From: Tissierella sp.
GTDB taxonomy: Bacteria; Bacillota; Clostridia; Tissierellales; Tissierellaceae
DNA length: 64,000 bases
NCBI RefSeq assembly: GCF_031460495.1
Contig: NZ_JAVKTS010000006.1
Coordinates: 62,001 to 126,000 of the forward strand
Direction: 5' to 3'
Every line of letters starts with the position of its first letter. Position 1 is the stretch's first letter. The position numbers and the translations under genes are program-made. The notes under the pieces were generated by a model. The model worked only from the letters and a program-made list of their open reading frames with translations, was not told the origin of the DNA and searched no databases. Positions 45,141 through 54,097 of this stretch are shown one piece after another.

Positions 45141-45944
45141 TTAAACATCTAATACTACTTTTTCAGTTATTCCTATTTGTTTTCTGATCATATTTCCACC
45201 AATTCTCTTAAATTTCTCTGGATCATCACTTACATAGTATTTGTATATTCCATCTTCTAGCTTTTCATTAAGTAGTCCTTGTTCCTTTAGGATGTTTTTT
45301 GTTAATTTTGCTGTTTCGTAAGCTGGATTTACTAAGGTCACTTTATCACCCATTACCTTGCCTATGGTATATCTTAGGGCTGGATAATGTGTGCATCCTA
45401 ATACTAAAGTATCTATATTATGTTCTTTTAATTCTAATAAGTATTTTTGCGCAGCTAGATATGCTACATCTGAATTCTCCCAGCCTTCTTCTACTATTTG
45501 AACAAATAACGGGCATGATACCCCAATTATCTCAGAACTAGGTAGCAATTTTCTTATTTTTTTCTGATAGGAATCGGAGTTTATTGTGCCTTCTGTACCA
45601 ATTACGCCTATTGTCCTATTCTTAGTACATGCAGCGGCAGCAAAAGCTCCTGGTTCTACTACTCCTATGATTGGAATATCAAACTCTTCCTTAGCTTCTT
45701 CCATGGCTAAGGCAGATGCTGTATTACAGGCTATTACTATAGCCTTTATACCCTTAGTCATTAAAAACTTGAAGGACTCTTTTACATACTTGATTACTGT
45801 TTCTTTTGATCTAGTTCCATAGGGAATTCTAGCTGTATCTCCAAAGTATATTATATCCTCACCTGGTAATTGTTCCATTATTTCATTTAATACTGTTAAC
45901 CCACCAATACCTGAATCAAATACTGCAATTGGTCTATTGTCCAT
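45141..45944 (-). CDS. murI: Glutamate racemase
   Basis: Makes D-glutamate for peptidoglycan. The two catalytic cysteines are in ACNTASALA and GCTHYP, and the N-terminal FDSGIGGLTVL is the family signature. The length of 267 residues is usual. GAGGTG precedes the ATG. It lies between the lipoprotein gene and the lysine activator; a weak sigma-A promoter sits just upstream. Confidence 0.95.
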   Translation of the reverse strand: MDNRPIAVFDSGIGGLTVLNEIMEQLPGEDIIYFGDTARIPYGTRSKETVIKYVKESFKFLMTKGIKAIVIACNTASALAMEEAKEEFDIPIIGVVEPGAFAAAACTKNRTIGVIGTEGTINSDSYQKKIRKLLPSSEIIGVSCPLFVQIVEEGWENSDVAYLAAQKYLLELKEHNIDTLVLGCTHYPALRYTIGKVMGDKVTLVNPAYETAKLTKNILKEQGLLNEKLEDGIYKYYVSDDPEKFKRIGGNMIRKQIGITEKVVLDV

Positions 45945-45963
45945 AAAATTTCACCTCATCTCT

Positions 45964-45992
45964 ATTTTACTAATAATATATAGATTTTACAA
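45964..45992 (-). promoter_or_regulatory. Possible sigma-A promoter of murI
   Basis: TTGTAA (45992-45987), a 17-base spacer and TAAAAT (45969-45964) on the minus strand, directly downstream of the preceding terminator. Confidence 0.45.
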
Positions 45993-45993
45993 G

Positions 45994-46026
45994 AAAAAAG
46001 AACACTCTAGTGGAGTGTTCTTTTTT
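45994..46026. terminator. Bidirectional intrinsic terminator after the lipoprotein gene
   Basis: GAACACTC / GAGTGTTC stem with a five-base loop, flanked by AAAAAA and TTTTTT. It follows the lipoprotein stop by about 12 bases on the minus strand. Confidence 0.85.
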
Positions 46027-46038
46027 AGAAGTTATTTC

Positions 46039-47259
46039 CTATGGTAGTTGTGGTGCTTCTAGTGTTGGTTCTGCTTCTGTTTCTACTGGCATGAAGTCAT
46101 TCATATTTGTCATTTGTGCTTCTAACATTTGCATCACATCAATTGAATTATTCTCATCTACTTTTGGTAATTCTACTCTTATTACTTTGTTATTGATATT
46201 GTAAGCTCTTGACTTGTAGTTGATTTCTAAGTTTAATACACCTTTTGCTTCTTCTCCTAAAAGTTTAGCTATTTGTCCAATATCTATTCTGAAATCAATA
46301 GTACCTGCTTCATGAGTAATATATCCTTTTTCGTTAATACCAAATTCTATAACAATACCTTTTTCTCCTAGTATGGTTACATCTTTATAAGTATCCATAA
46401 ATGTATTGAATTTTGCTTTGATATTTGGCATTTCTTTTTCGATTTTTTCTAATTCCGCATTAATTTCTTCTATAGCTGCTGCTTTTTCTTCTTCTGGAAG
46501 ATTTACCATGTTTATGACTACATCCATGTATTCTTTTATAAATTCCATTGTATCTTCATCATCCATGAAGTAGTTTCCTGTATATCTTATTAAATCTTTT
46601 AATTCAGCGTCGTCTATTGTTAATTCATAGATAGTTAAATTTTTTCCATCAACAATTCTTTTTTCTTTTTCTTTTACTATTTCAAATCCTGGTTTAAATT
46701 TCTCTACCATGTCTTTAAAATATTCTTCCATCTTAGGTTGTAATTCCTTGCTCCATTCCATCAGCTCATTGAAGTTAATTTCTTCACTTGTAGAATTCAT
46801 CAATTCACTCATATCATATACTAAGTATTCCTTAGCAGGATCTGGTGTAATAAAACCCATTAGCATGGCTGGAATCTTGATAACTTCAAATATTTCAGGA
46901 CTATCGCCAGACATATCTGTATCAACCCATATACTTATGTCTTCATTGATTAAACCTTGAACATTTAAATTCATATCCACCTTAGCTTTAGCAACTGTCT
47001 TATCTTCATTTTGTACCATTCTTTGTTTTAATGTAAGTTTTGACATATTGATTAATGCCATTACTTGTTCTATGTTTGCTTGCTGGTCTTCTGGGAAACC
47101 TTCTGCATTTAAATTAAAACTAATTTCTGAACTTGAATCCATTGAAGATATGTCTTGCATCTTGCTAAAAGCATTAAAAAGTTTTTGCTCATCATTTACA
47201 CATGCAGTCAAACTCATTGCTATTACTAATATTAATGCTATTATTGATATTTTCTTCAT
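46039..47259 (-). CDS. Lipoprotein of unknown function (406 aa)
   Basis: A signal peptide with the lipobox LTAC (modified Cys about residue 20) anchors the protein to the outer face of the membrane. The rest is rich in Glu, Lys and Met with alternating beta strands and long helices (MPNIKAKFNTFMDTYK, EEKAAAIEEINAELEKIEKE), loosely like LolA-type or DUF lipoproteins, but I cannot name a family. I favour ATG 47259, nine bases after GGGGG; ATG 47265 is only three bases away from it. It has its own sigma-A promoter and terminator, so it is monocistronic between ypeB and murI. Confidence 0.75.
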   Translation of the reverse strand: MKKISIIALILVIAMSLTACVNDEQKLFNAFSKMQDISSMDSSSEISFNLNAEGFPEDQQANIEQVMALINMSKLTLKQRMVQNEDKTVAKAKVDMNLNVQGLINEDISIWVDTDMSGDSPEIFEVIKIPAMLMGFITPDPAKEYLVYDMSELMNSTSEEINFNELMEWSKELQPKMEEYFKDMVEKFKPGFEIVKEKEKRIVDGKNLTIYELTIDDAELKDLIRYTGNYFMDDEDTMEFIKEYMDVVINMVNLPEEEKAAAIEEINAELEKIEKEMPNIKAKFNTFMDTYKDVTILGEKGIVIEFGINEKGYITHEAGTIDFRIDIGQIAKLLGEEAKGVLNLEINYKSRAYNINNKVIRVELPKVDENNSIDVMQMLEAQMTNMNDFMPVETEAEPTLEAPQLP

Positions 47260-47315
47260 ACCCATATACCCCCTAAATTATTTGCACATATTATGTACAT
47301 GTATTTGTTGTTATT

Positions 47316-47344
47316 ATTATAACATTTCAGTTTCTATCTTACAA
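47316..47344 (-). promoter_or_regulatory. Sigma-A promoter of the lipoprotein gene
   Basis: Minus-strand TTGTAA (47344-47339), a 17-base spacer and a perfect TATAAT (47321-47316). Confidence 0.65.
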
Positions 47345-47382
47345 GGATTATTGGAATAATGTGACTTTAGTAACTTTATTTG

Positions 47383-47418
47383 TCAAGAGGTTGAATATAA
47401 AACTCTCCAACCTCTTGA
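47383..47418 (-). terminator. Hairpin after ypeB
   Basis: TCAAGAGGTTG / CAACCTCTTGA, an 11-bp perfect stem with a 14-base loop, starts about four bases past the ypeB stop. The T run is weak (CAAATAAAG), so it is a probable but not ideal terminator. Confidence 0.5.
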
Positions 47419-47422
47419 TTCT

Positions 47423-48790
47423 CTAGAATGTTAGTGTACCATTTTCATCTTTTATTATCTGCAATATTTGCTCCTCTTTGCCATCTAAAGCATTTATATA
47501 TATAATGAAATCCGAGTCATTATATTTGCCTTTGAATTCATAGCAAAGGATTTCATTTTTACCCTTTGGTATTAAGGCTAATCTGATGGAGTCTATGTTA
47601 AAATTAGTCTTTACCTTGGATTTTGCTTCCTCTTGGTCTATATGTGGAGTATCAATAGTTCTATTATGATGATTCATGTAATATGCTGATGCATCAAATC
47701 CTACTATTTCACCTGTATCTAAGGCTACTTTTACCTTGATCAAATCTGGGTAAATGGTTACATCATTTTCCTTATATGCAAAGTTAAACAATATGGTTCC
47801 ATCATATTTTAGAGAATAATTAGGCTCCATACCATCAAAACCTTTCTCTTTTAAATAATTTGATGCCTTTTCCTCTGCATTCTTTATAGATAGTTTTGCG
47901 TTAGATACTGCCCTTGGATTTACCATCCATACTACTTTACCACCCTTTTTCGATACAGCCAAGTAAACCGCTAAGTCCTTTTGTTGGTTTTGTGGATATA
48001 TATGGAATGTATGAGAAGGGATTTTCACTTCATTAATATTTTCTCCTTCTTCAAACAATTCCACATCACTAACCTTATTCTTTCCAAAAAACTCTTCTGC
48101 AACGGACCTAGCTTTCTCTACTGACACATCATTATCCGGAAGCCCTACGGGTTTCCTGTTTAAAATTTGGTCTGAAAAGGGACCATCATATATTAATTCT
48201 GGTGACTTACCCACTTGTTTATCTAAGTTTATCAAGGATGTCTGAAATACGTTTTCATCCCCTTGTTTTATTTTTTTAGTTTGTTTATTGCTCATTGATG
48301 CTACTAAAAAGTTTGATTCTCTTAAACTATCTTGAAGCTTGGATAGCTCTCCATTAAATGAAGCTGCATTGGCTTGAAGACCGTTTAAGGCTTCTCTTTG
48401 TTCATCTGTGACTTCTTCTCCTTGGAGATGCCTTTGTATCAAATATGAGGAATAATCTCCTGCCTGAGTTAAGAACTTCTCTGTTTTTGCTGTTTCTGCG
48501 TGAGTAATTGGCATTTGACCTAGTTTATCCTTTGCAGAAAATGCTTCGCTCATTATTTGAGAAAACAATACTATATTTTGCTCTTTTGAATTAGCGACTA
48601 AGGCTTTGGATAAGTTTACTTGAACATTTTCCACATGCTTTTTTACATCAAAGAACAAATTTTGATAGTGATTTTCCAATGCAATTTCATGCTGTCTTCT
48701 TACTTGATTTTGATTATATCCCCACACTAAGGCTGCAACTAGTAGTAGACTTAGTAGACTAGGGGCAATTAAATGCCTTCTATTATTCAT
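47423..48790 (-). CDS. ypeB: Germination protein YpeB
   Basis: An N-terminal membrane anchor (LIAPSLLSLLLVAALVWGY) is followed by a helical YpeB domain and C-terminal PepSY-type repeats (ARSVAEEFFG, EEKASNYLKEKGFDG, EEAKSKVKTNFNI). YpeB is needed for the stability and placement of the cortex-lytic enzyme SleB in the spore inner membrane. It follows sleB by ten bases with AGGAGG, the usual sleB-ypeB pair. The length of 455 residues is normal. Confidence 0.93.
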   Translation of the reverse strand: MNNRRHLIAPSLLSLLLVAALVWGYNQNQVRRQHEIALENHYQNLFFDVKKHVENVQVNLSKALVANSKEQNIVLFSQIMSEAFSAKDKLGQMPITHAETAKTEKFLTQAGDYSSYLIQRHLQGEEVTDEQREALNGLQANAASFNGELSKLQDSLRESNFLVASMSNKQTKKIKQGDENVFQTSLINLDKQVGKSPELIYDGPFSDQILNRKPVGLPDNDVSVEKARSVAEEFFGKNKVSDVELFEEGENINEVKIPSHTFHIYPQNQQKDLAVYLAVSKKGGKVVWMVNPRAVSNAKLSIKNAEEKASNYLKEKGFDGMEPNYSLKYDGTILFNFAYKENDVTIYPDLIKVKVALDTGEIVGFDASAYYMNHHNRTIDTPHIDQEEAKSKVKTNFNIDSIRLALIPKGKNEILCYEFKGKYNDSDFIIYINALDGKEEQILQIIKDENGTLTF

Positions 48791-48800
48791 TTCTTACCTC

Positions 48801-49511
48801 CTATAAGCCAAACCAGTGTTTCCCGATTTTAAGCATTACTTTTCTTGACCATATCCATTTAGATGTTGCTGTAGCTGGATTCCAGTAGTACAAACATCCA
48901 TAGGTAGGATCCCAACCATTTAAGGCATCTCTTGCAGCTTTTATGGAATCTTTATTTGGAGTTAAATTTATTTGTCCATCAGCTACTGCAGTGAATGCCA
49001 ATGGCTGATATACTACTCCTGCTACTGTATTTGGGAAGGATTGGCTTCTTGTTCTATTTAATACTACTGCTGCTACTGCTACTTTACCTACATATGGTTC
49101 TCCCCTAGCCTCCCCATGAATAGTTCTAGCTAACAAATACTCATCAGCACTTCTATTGACACCTTGAGTTGATGCAGTTGTAGATGTAGTTGCCATACCT
49201 AATGCTTTAGCAGTGGATGGTCCTACTACTCCATCTACGGTTAACCCATTTTTAGCTTGAAATTTCCTAACGGCTCTATAGGTTCTTGCTCCATATACTC
49301 CGTCTACTGATCCATCATAATATCTCCATCTCAAGAGTTTATCCTGTACAGTTCTCACATCCTGCCCCTGTGAGCCCCAATACAGAGTCCTTGGTGCAAA
49401 CAATGCATTATACCTTGATGCTGTTTGAACAGGCTTTTTTGGCTCATAGAATAGGAAAATTGAAAGAAAAAGCATAACAAATACTGTGGTTAATATAACA
49501 AATCTTTTCAA
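48801..49511 (-). CDS. sleB: Spore cortex-lytic enzyme SleB
   Basis: A signal/anchor segment is followed by a peptidoglycan-binding domain (about 38-95; LYWGSQGQDVRTVQDKL, YGARTYRAVRKFQ) and a Hydrolase_2 lytic transglycosylase domain (LARTIHGEARGEPYVGKVAV with the catalytic Glu, AVVLNRTRS, YWNPATATSKW). It cleaves muramic-lactam cortex at germination. I start at TTG 49511, eight bases after AAAGGAG; the upstream ATGs precede or overlap that ribosome site. It forms an operon with ypeB and should be expressed in the forespore. Confidence 0.92.
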   Translation of the reverse strand: MKRFVILTTVFVMLFLSIFLFYEPKKPVQTASRYNALFAPRTLYWGSQGQDVRTVQDKLLRWRYYDGSVDGVYGARTYRAVRKFQAKNGLTVDGVVGPSTAKALGMATTSTTASTQGVNRSADEYLLARTIHGEARGEPYVGKVAVAAVVLNRTRSQSFPNTVAGVVYQPLAFTAVADGQINLTPNKDSIKAARDALNGWDPTYGCLYYWNPATATSKWIWSRKVMLKIGKHWFGL

Positions 49512-49604
49512 TGTCTTTTCTCCTTTCATCATTTTTCTTAAAAATGCTTTGTAGTAGCTTTTTCTTATTTTTAGTATTATTTCATTTTTTATACATTAAA
49601 TTTA

Positions 49605-49649
49605 AATAAGTTTGGAAATCGGTGCCAGGCACCAAAATCCAAACTTATT
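49605..49649. repeat. Family A 45-bp palindrome, copy 5 (contains spoIIR stop codon)
   Basis: The core is GGTGCC-A-GGCACC and the outer ends are AATAAG/CTTATT. On the minus strand the TAA in AATAAG (49647-49645) is the stop codon of spoIIR. The arms differ slightly from the other copies (a near-compensated GGAAATC / AAAATCC). Confidence 0.75.
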
Positions 49650-50241
49650 CTTTTAGTTTATTAATGAGGTCTACTATTTTCCACTTTAGCTTCAATGGTG
49701 GTTCTTGGTCTTTGTCTATGGTTACCCCTAGTTCTTCTTCTATGTTATATGCTACTGAATGGGTAATATCTGCAAAGCATAGTGGTGGAAACATTATGCA
49801 CCACCAGTTTTGACCTTTCCCTTCTCCTAAGGTAATTAACAAAGTTTCATATTTTCCTGCTGGTAATACTAAATTTCCATATTTCCGTGTAGGAAAAGTG
49901 TCTTGCCCTAAAGTCACTGCTACCGAATAATCTTCCCCTTCTTTTTTTATGACTTTCTCTGTTATTGCTTTCATTTCAGTAATATTATTCTTGATTATGT
50001 TTCTACTTTCATCTAGCGATTTGGTAGACTCAAATTTCTCTCCCATTTCCTTTAATATCTCATCTCTTATCTTAAGTTTTAATGCTTGATCTTCCTCTTT
50101 ATCACTATTTGCTCTTATATGGAATCTGATGATTTCATCCTTGTAGCCTTCTTTAGCATTTGCCTCTATTAATGGATGAGCTAAATAAGTATAAGAGATA
50201 ATAAATAAAGATAATAGCAGTATTGTTTTTTTATATTTCAT
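49645..50241 (-). CDS. spoIIR: Stage II sporulation protein R
   Basis: Secreted from the forespore, SpoIIR triggers SpoIIGA to process pro-sigma-E in the mother cell. A signal peptide (MKYKKTILLLSLF) precedes the characteristic IRFHIRANSDKEEDQALKLK and, near the end, NWWCIMFPPLCFAD. I start at ATG 50241 after an AGGGGG site; an upstream in-frame ATG at 50340 lies in a family B repeat. A candidate forespore promoter lies at 50279-50306. The final codon abuts a family A palindrome that supplies the stop. Confidence 0.93.
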   Translation of the reverse strand: MKYKKTILLLSLFIISYTYLAHPLIEANAKEGYKDEIIRFHIRANSDKEEDQALKLKIRDEILKEMGEKFESTKSLDESRNIIKNNITEMKAITEKVIKKEGEDYSVAVTLGQDTFPTRKYGNLVLPAGKYETLLITLGEGKGQNWWCIMFPPLCFADITHSVAYNIEEELGVTIDKDQEPPLKLKWKIVDLINKLKE

Positions 50242-50278
50242 TTTCCTTGGCCCCCTAACTTGTCCTTTTCTATTAGTA

Positions 50279-50306
50279 ATTCTTGCCAAAGATCTAATTT
50301 CTATAC
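50279..50306 (-). promoter_or_regulatory. Candidate sigma-F/sigma-G promoter of spoIIR
   Basis: Minus-strand GTATA (50306-50302), a 14-base spacer and GGCAAGAAT (50287-50279). The -10 fits the sigma-F pattern GG-N2-A-N-A-N-T exactly; the spacing is about one base short of the usual value. Confidence 0.45.
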
Positions 50307-50323
50307 ATAAATATTTAGGACAA

Positions 50324-50368
50324 CAGGAGTAGTGTCCCATGGGACACTACTCCTGCCCCTCTGTCCCG
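50324..50368. repeat. Inverted pair of family B repeats
   Basis: CAGGAGTAGTGTCCC and its exact complement flank an AT dinucleotide (50324-50355), followed by CTCTGTCCCG. This is two head-to-head family B units in the gap between gerC-type and spoIIR genes. The first unit begins seven bases past the germination gene's stop. Confidence 0.7.
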
Positions 50369-50374
50369 CTCTCC

Positions 50375-51496
50375 CTATTTTATTAATCCTACTCTTCTAA
50401 GTCTAGGAGTTACATTTACCTCTATTTCCATTTCCGAGAATACTTCATCCCAATCTTGGGATACTTCTTTCCATATCTTAGGGTGGAATTTGGATATATA
50501 TTCTCTGACACCTATTACATCTGCTTTATGCTCTTTTTGTAATACTTCCAATGTATGATTTATTTCTTTTTCCATTACTTCTTTAATTGATTTTTCCATA
50601 TTTTTAAGTTTTTCTTCTCCATCTATCTCTGGCTTGTCTCTTATTATATATTCCTGCAAAGATCCTTGTGTTTCTATATCTATTTTAAATTTTAGATTTT
50701 TTTCACCTTTTATTAGCTTTCTCTTCATATTTTGTCCTGTTATTTCATAGGACAATGTGGCATCATTATATGGTGCGTCTATTATTCCAGTCTTCACTTC
50801 ACCTACAAGAAATGTAATCCCTCTGTTTTCCACTTCCCCTATATGCCCTACTACTTCATAATCTTTAATTATACATCCTCCAAAAACCTTAAGATCATTA
50901 TTTTCAACCTTTATTCTAGGCACTATTACTGCTCCTTGATCCATGCCTTGGATGAAGTCTGTTAGAGGTTTTGATCTATATCTAACTGAAGAACCAGTAT
51001 TGTTAAGCAAAGTATATACAGTCCCTTCTATAACTTCTTGTTTTGTAGCTTTAGGCACGGATTTAAGTACATCTTCAGCTTTCCCTTCTGCTGTTGCAAT
51101 TAATAGTTTTTTGTTTATAACATAATCTCTACTTAGCCCATCCAAGATTTCCCTCATCCTATGTGAATCATTTGCAAGTTCTTCACCTATTATTAATGCT
51201 CTTATATGTTTGAAGTAAAATGGATATTGTACTATGTGGGACATTTTTTTAGTTCCTTCAAAAATAGAAGTTGCAGGAATTGAGACTACAAATACTCTTT
51301 CTTGTTGGGTTGCATTTTTTCCTATGGCATTAATATTGAGGTAAGATATTGTTAATATATAATCCTCTCCCTCATCATGATTTAAATCTACACCTATTGA
51401 ATAGGGAAATATCCTTTGATTTATTTCCACCATATCCCAACATCCTGTAGTTAATATTAGTATAGCTATTATTATAATCAACAGTATTTTCTTCAT
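50375..51496 (-). CDS. Ger(x)C-family spore germination lipoprotein (373 aa)
   Basis: C subunit of a GerA-type nutrient germinant receptor. A signal peptide with lipobox LTTGC ends at the lipidated Cys, followed directly by the family motif WDMVEINQR. Later FVVSIPATSIFEG, a TP-rich receptor middle and the C-terminal helix with W-x-x-V-S-x-D-W-D-E-V-F are typical. The start codon follows the GerB-type stop without a gap (TAAATG), with AGGAGGGC upstream. It is the last gene of the A-B-C operon. The germinant cannot be told from sequence. Confidence 0.92.
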   Translation of the reverse strand: MKKILLIIIIAILILTTGCWDMVEINQRIFPYSIGVDLNHDEGEDYILTISYLNINAIGKNATQQERVFVVSIPATSIFEGTKKMSHIVQYPFYFKHIRALIIGEELANDSHRMREILDGLSRDYVINKKLLIATAEGKAEDVLKSVPKATKQEVIEGTVYTLLNNTGSSVRYRSKPLTDFIQGMDQGAVIVPRIKVENNDLKVFGGCIIKDYEVVGHIGEVENRGITFLVGEVKTGIIDAPYNDATLSYEITGQNMKRKLIKGEKNLKFKIDIETQGSLQEYIIRDKPEIDGEEKLKNMEKSIKEVMEKEINHTLEVLQKEHKADVIGVREYISKFHPKIWKEVSQDWDEVFSEMEIEVNVTPRLRRVGLIK

Positions 51497-52588
51497 TTAA
51501 GCCCTCCTCCTCGTTTTATAATATCCAATACAGTAGATTATCATAGGCATCAAAATTGCTGAGAACAGACCTGCATAATTGAGGACTTTTCCTAACTTAC
51601 TACTGAGTTCTATGATGTTCTGAGGCATTAGAGCTATTATGTATATTAAAGGCAAAAGAGGTAAAATAAATAGGTCTTGAGATTTAGTGCTACATAGATT
51701 TGAGAGGATTTTTCCTCCTGCATAGTAAAATGGCGCTATTGACCCAAAAACAATTATGACCCAAATTGCCACCACTAGGCCATCTAAATTTTCAATGAAA
51801 AATCCAGGTAAATCAATCTCCTTAATCAAAGATAATGTAGGGAAGGTTTGCCTTTGTAAATGACTAAGTCCATATTGAGATAATGATATTACGAATATAA
51901 CCGTATACACCAGTATTACAAGAGCAATACCCATAAGACTTGATTTTAAAGTCTTTTCTCTTTCCTCTGCAAAAGGCAGCACAAATAATAATATTTCGAA
52001 TCCCATATAGCTAAAAAAGGTGGTTTGTATACCCTTCGGTAGTTGTTTGATGCTGGATTGGAATACTGGCAACATATTTGTAAAATCTAACTCTGCTAAA
52101 GTTACTAGAGTCAAAAGTATTATAAATCCTATTACGATAGGATAGATATGATATCCAGCTCTACTAATGATTTGAACATCTAGTCTTGCTATATAGGATG
52201 TGGCAATGATAAATGTAACTATTATAATCTCTGTTGGTGTAGTGAGTAACAAGAATGCTTTTATCATCTCAGCAAGATTTCTTGCCACAGATGCACTTAC
52301 AAGAATGCAATCAAATAATAATACTATAAGAAAGATATTAAATATCCATTTCCCTAGAACCTCTCTCCCAATTTGGAAGAAATCTTTATTTGGATAAAGT
52401 TCAAATATCTTGTTTATAATTATTAAGAATGGAATTACTAGTAATCCTGATAGTATTATAGCTATCCATCCATCATTTCCCATAACTAATGATATTTCAT
52501 TTGGTAGTGTTAGTATTCCTACCCCAACTACCGTGGAAACCACTAGAGCTTTTATTTGTTTAGATGATATCTGATTAATATTTTTCAT
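51497..52588 (-). CDS. GerB-family (GerAB/ArcD/ProY) germinant receptor subunit (363 aa)
   Basis: A ten-helix membrane protein of the amino-acid/polyamine/organocation type: the first helix region reads SSKQIKALVVSTVVGVGILT, followed by LPNEI. The B subunit of GerA-type receptors binds the nutrient germinant in the spore inner membrane. It begins two bases after the GerA-type gene and is directly joined to the GerC-type gene. Confidence 0.92.
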   Translation of the reverse strand: MKNINQISSKQIKALVVSTVVGVGILTLPNEISLVMGNDGWIAIILSGLLVIPFLIIINKIFELYPNKDFFQIGREVLGKWIFNIFLIVLLFDCILVSASVARNLAEMIKAFLLLTTPTEIIIVTFIIATSYIARLDVQIISRAGYHIYPIVIGFIILLTLVTLAELDFTNMLPVFQSSIKQLPKGIQTTFFSYMGFEILLFVLPFAEEREKTLKSSLMGIALVILVYTVIFVISLSQYGLSHLQRQTFPTLSLIKEIDLPGFFIENLDGLVVAIWVIIVFGSIAPFYYAGGKILSNLCSTKSQDLFILPLLPLIYIIALMPQNIIELSSKLGKVLNYAGLFSAILMPMIIYCIGYYKTRRRA

Positions 52589-52590
52589 TA

Positions 52591-54087
52591 TTACCTTCTC
52601 CTCATCCTTCTCTTGTTTCTTGGTTGTGTAAAGGCTGGCCTCTTTTCTAATGTTTGTATTGGTGCCTTTATTAGAGTGTCTTTTAATTCTCCTGAATCAA
52701 GTCCTAGCCCTGAATATGGTGATGTAAATGGTACTCCATAGCTATTTAGTTTGATTAAATGTGTGCCTAAAACAATTATTCCTAGCATAATCCCATATAG
52801 TCCCAAAATAGCTGCTCCGAAAATTAAAAGAAATCTCCAAACCCTAAATCCTGCTGACAATTCGTAACTTGGTATTGCAAATGCAGATATGGTTGTTATT
52901 GCTACTATGATTATCATAAGGGAACTAACTATTCCAGCTTCCACTGCTGCTTGACCTATGATAAGTCCTCCTACAATGCCTACAGTTGTACCAATGGGTC
53001 CAGCTATCCTCGTTCCCGATTCCCTTAAGAGCTCCATGGTGAGTTCCATCAAAACTGCTTCTACTACTGCTGGGAAAGGGACATTCACCCTACTTGCAGC
53101 TAAATAGTAAATCAATTTTGTAGGAAGTATCCCAGGATGATATGCAGTGATAGCTATGTAAAATGCTGGTGCTAGGACAGATAATAATATAGCTATCACT
53201 CTTATTATTCTTATGAGTGAAGCCTCTGTCCAACGAGTATAATAGTCCTCAGAAGATTGCATTAATGTACCTAATGTAGCAGGTACCATTAGTGCAAATG
53301 GAGAATTATCAACTATAATAGCCACTCTGCCCTCATAAAGCGCTGCTGACACTGAATCAGGCCTTTCTGTATTTTCAATTTGAGGAAATGGAGATAAATA
53401 ATTATCCTCTATTAAATTCTCTAATATTGAGCTATCTAGCACTGCATCTATATCTATGGATTTTAATCTTTGATTTACTTCTCGAACTAAAGATTTATCT
53501 ACAATATCTTCCATATACATGACTGCGATACTAGTTTGCGACCTTCTGCCTACCTTTTCCATCTTGATTTTCAAATTAGTATCTTTGATTCTTCTCCTAA
53601 CTAAAGTCATATTGACCTTTACGGATTCAGTAAATCCATCTCTAGGTCCTCTAATTACTGTTTCTGTTTCTGGCTGACTAACACCCCTTGAAGGCCATCC
53701 CTTTGTGTCAAATATTAAACATTTATCCACATTATCAATTAAGATTACTGTATCCCCTGAGAGTACAGCATTTATTACATTTTCCATATGGAACTCTTCT
53801 TTTATATCTATAGTGGATAAGGCCTCTTTTGCTATTACATCAATTAAAGAGGATTTAAAGCCTTGAAGGGAAAAGGATCTTATTTCTTCTTCTCTAAATA
53901 AAGAAAATATTGCATGTTCGGCAATATACTCCTTGTTTACTAGCCCATCTATAAATACTAAAGTCATCTTTATCCTATAGACATCTCCAACTTCAATTTT
54001 TCTAAACTCAACATCATCACAATCAATGAATATTGTTTTTAATATTTCTTCATTTTTCTCTAGATCTTTAAGTAGTATTTTTTCCAT
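52591..54087 (-). CDS. GerA-family spore germination protein (498 aa)
   Basis: A soluble N-terminal domain of about 270 residues is followed by about five membrane helices. Signatures include FDTKGWPSRGVSQPETETVI, RGPRDGFTES and REVNQRLKSI, then FPQIENTERPDSVSAALYEG and the membrane motif AGPIGTTVGIVGGLIIGQAAV. The A subunit forms the ion-conducting oligomer of the germinant receptor. It starts ten bases after the small membrane protein and is followed by B and C subunits with almost no gap. Confidence 0.93.
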   Translation of the reverse strand: MEKILLKDLEKNEEILKTIFIDCDDVEFRKIEVGDVYRIKMTLVFIDGLVNKEYIAEHAIFSLFREEEIRSFSLQGFKSSLIDVIAKEALSTIDIKEEFHMENVINAVLSGDTVILIDNVDKCLIFDTKGWPSRGVSQPETETVIRGPRDGFTESVKVNMTLVRRRIKDTNLKIKMEKVGRRSQTSIAVMYMEDIVDKSLVREVNQRLKSIDIDAVLDSSILENLIEDNYLSPFPQIENTERPDSVSAALYEGRVAIIVDNSPFALMVPATLGTLMQSSEDYYTRWTEASLIRIIRVIAILLSVLAPAFYIAITAYHPGILPTKLIYYLAASRVNVPFPAVVEAVLMELTMELLRESGTRIAGPIGTTVGIVGGLIIGQAAVEAGIVSSLMIIIVAITTISAFAIPSYELSAGFRVWRFLLIFGAAILGLYGIMLGIIVLGTHLIKLNSYGVPFTSPYSGLGLDSGELKDTLIKAPIQTLEKRPAFTQPRNKRRMRRR

Positions 54088-54097
54088 AGCCAGCCCC

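Noticed and set aside
50242-50340. N-terminal extension of spoIIR from ATG 50340
   Set aside because: It begins inside a family B repeat and lacks a signal peptide; the ATG at 50241 has both a ribosome site and a signal peptide.
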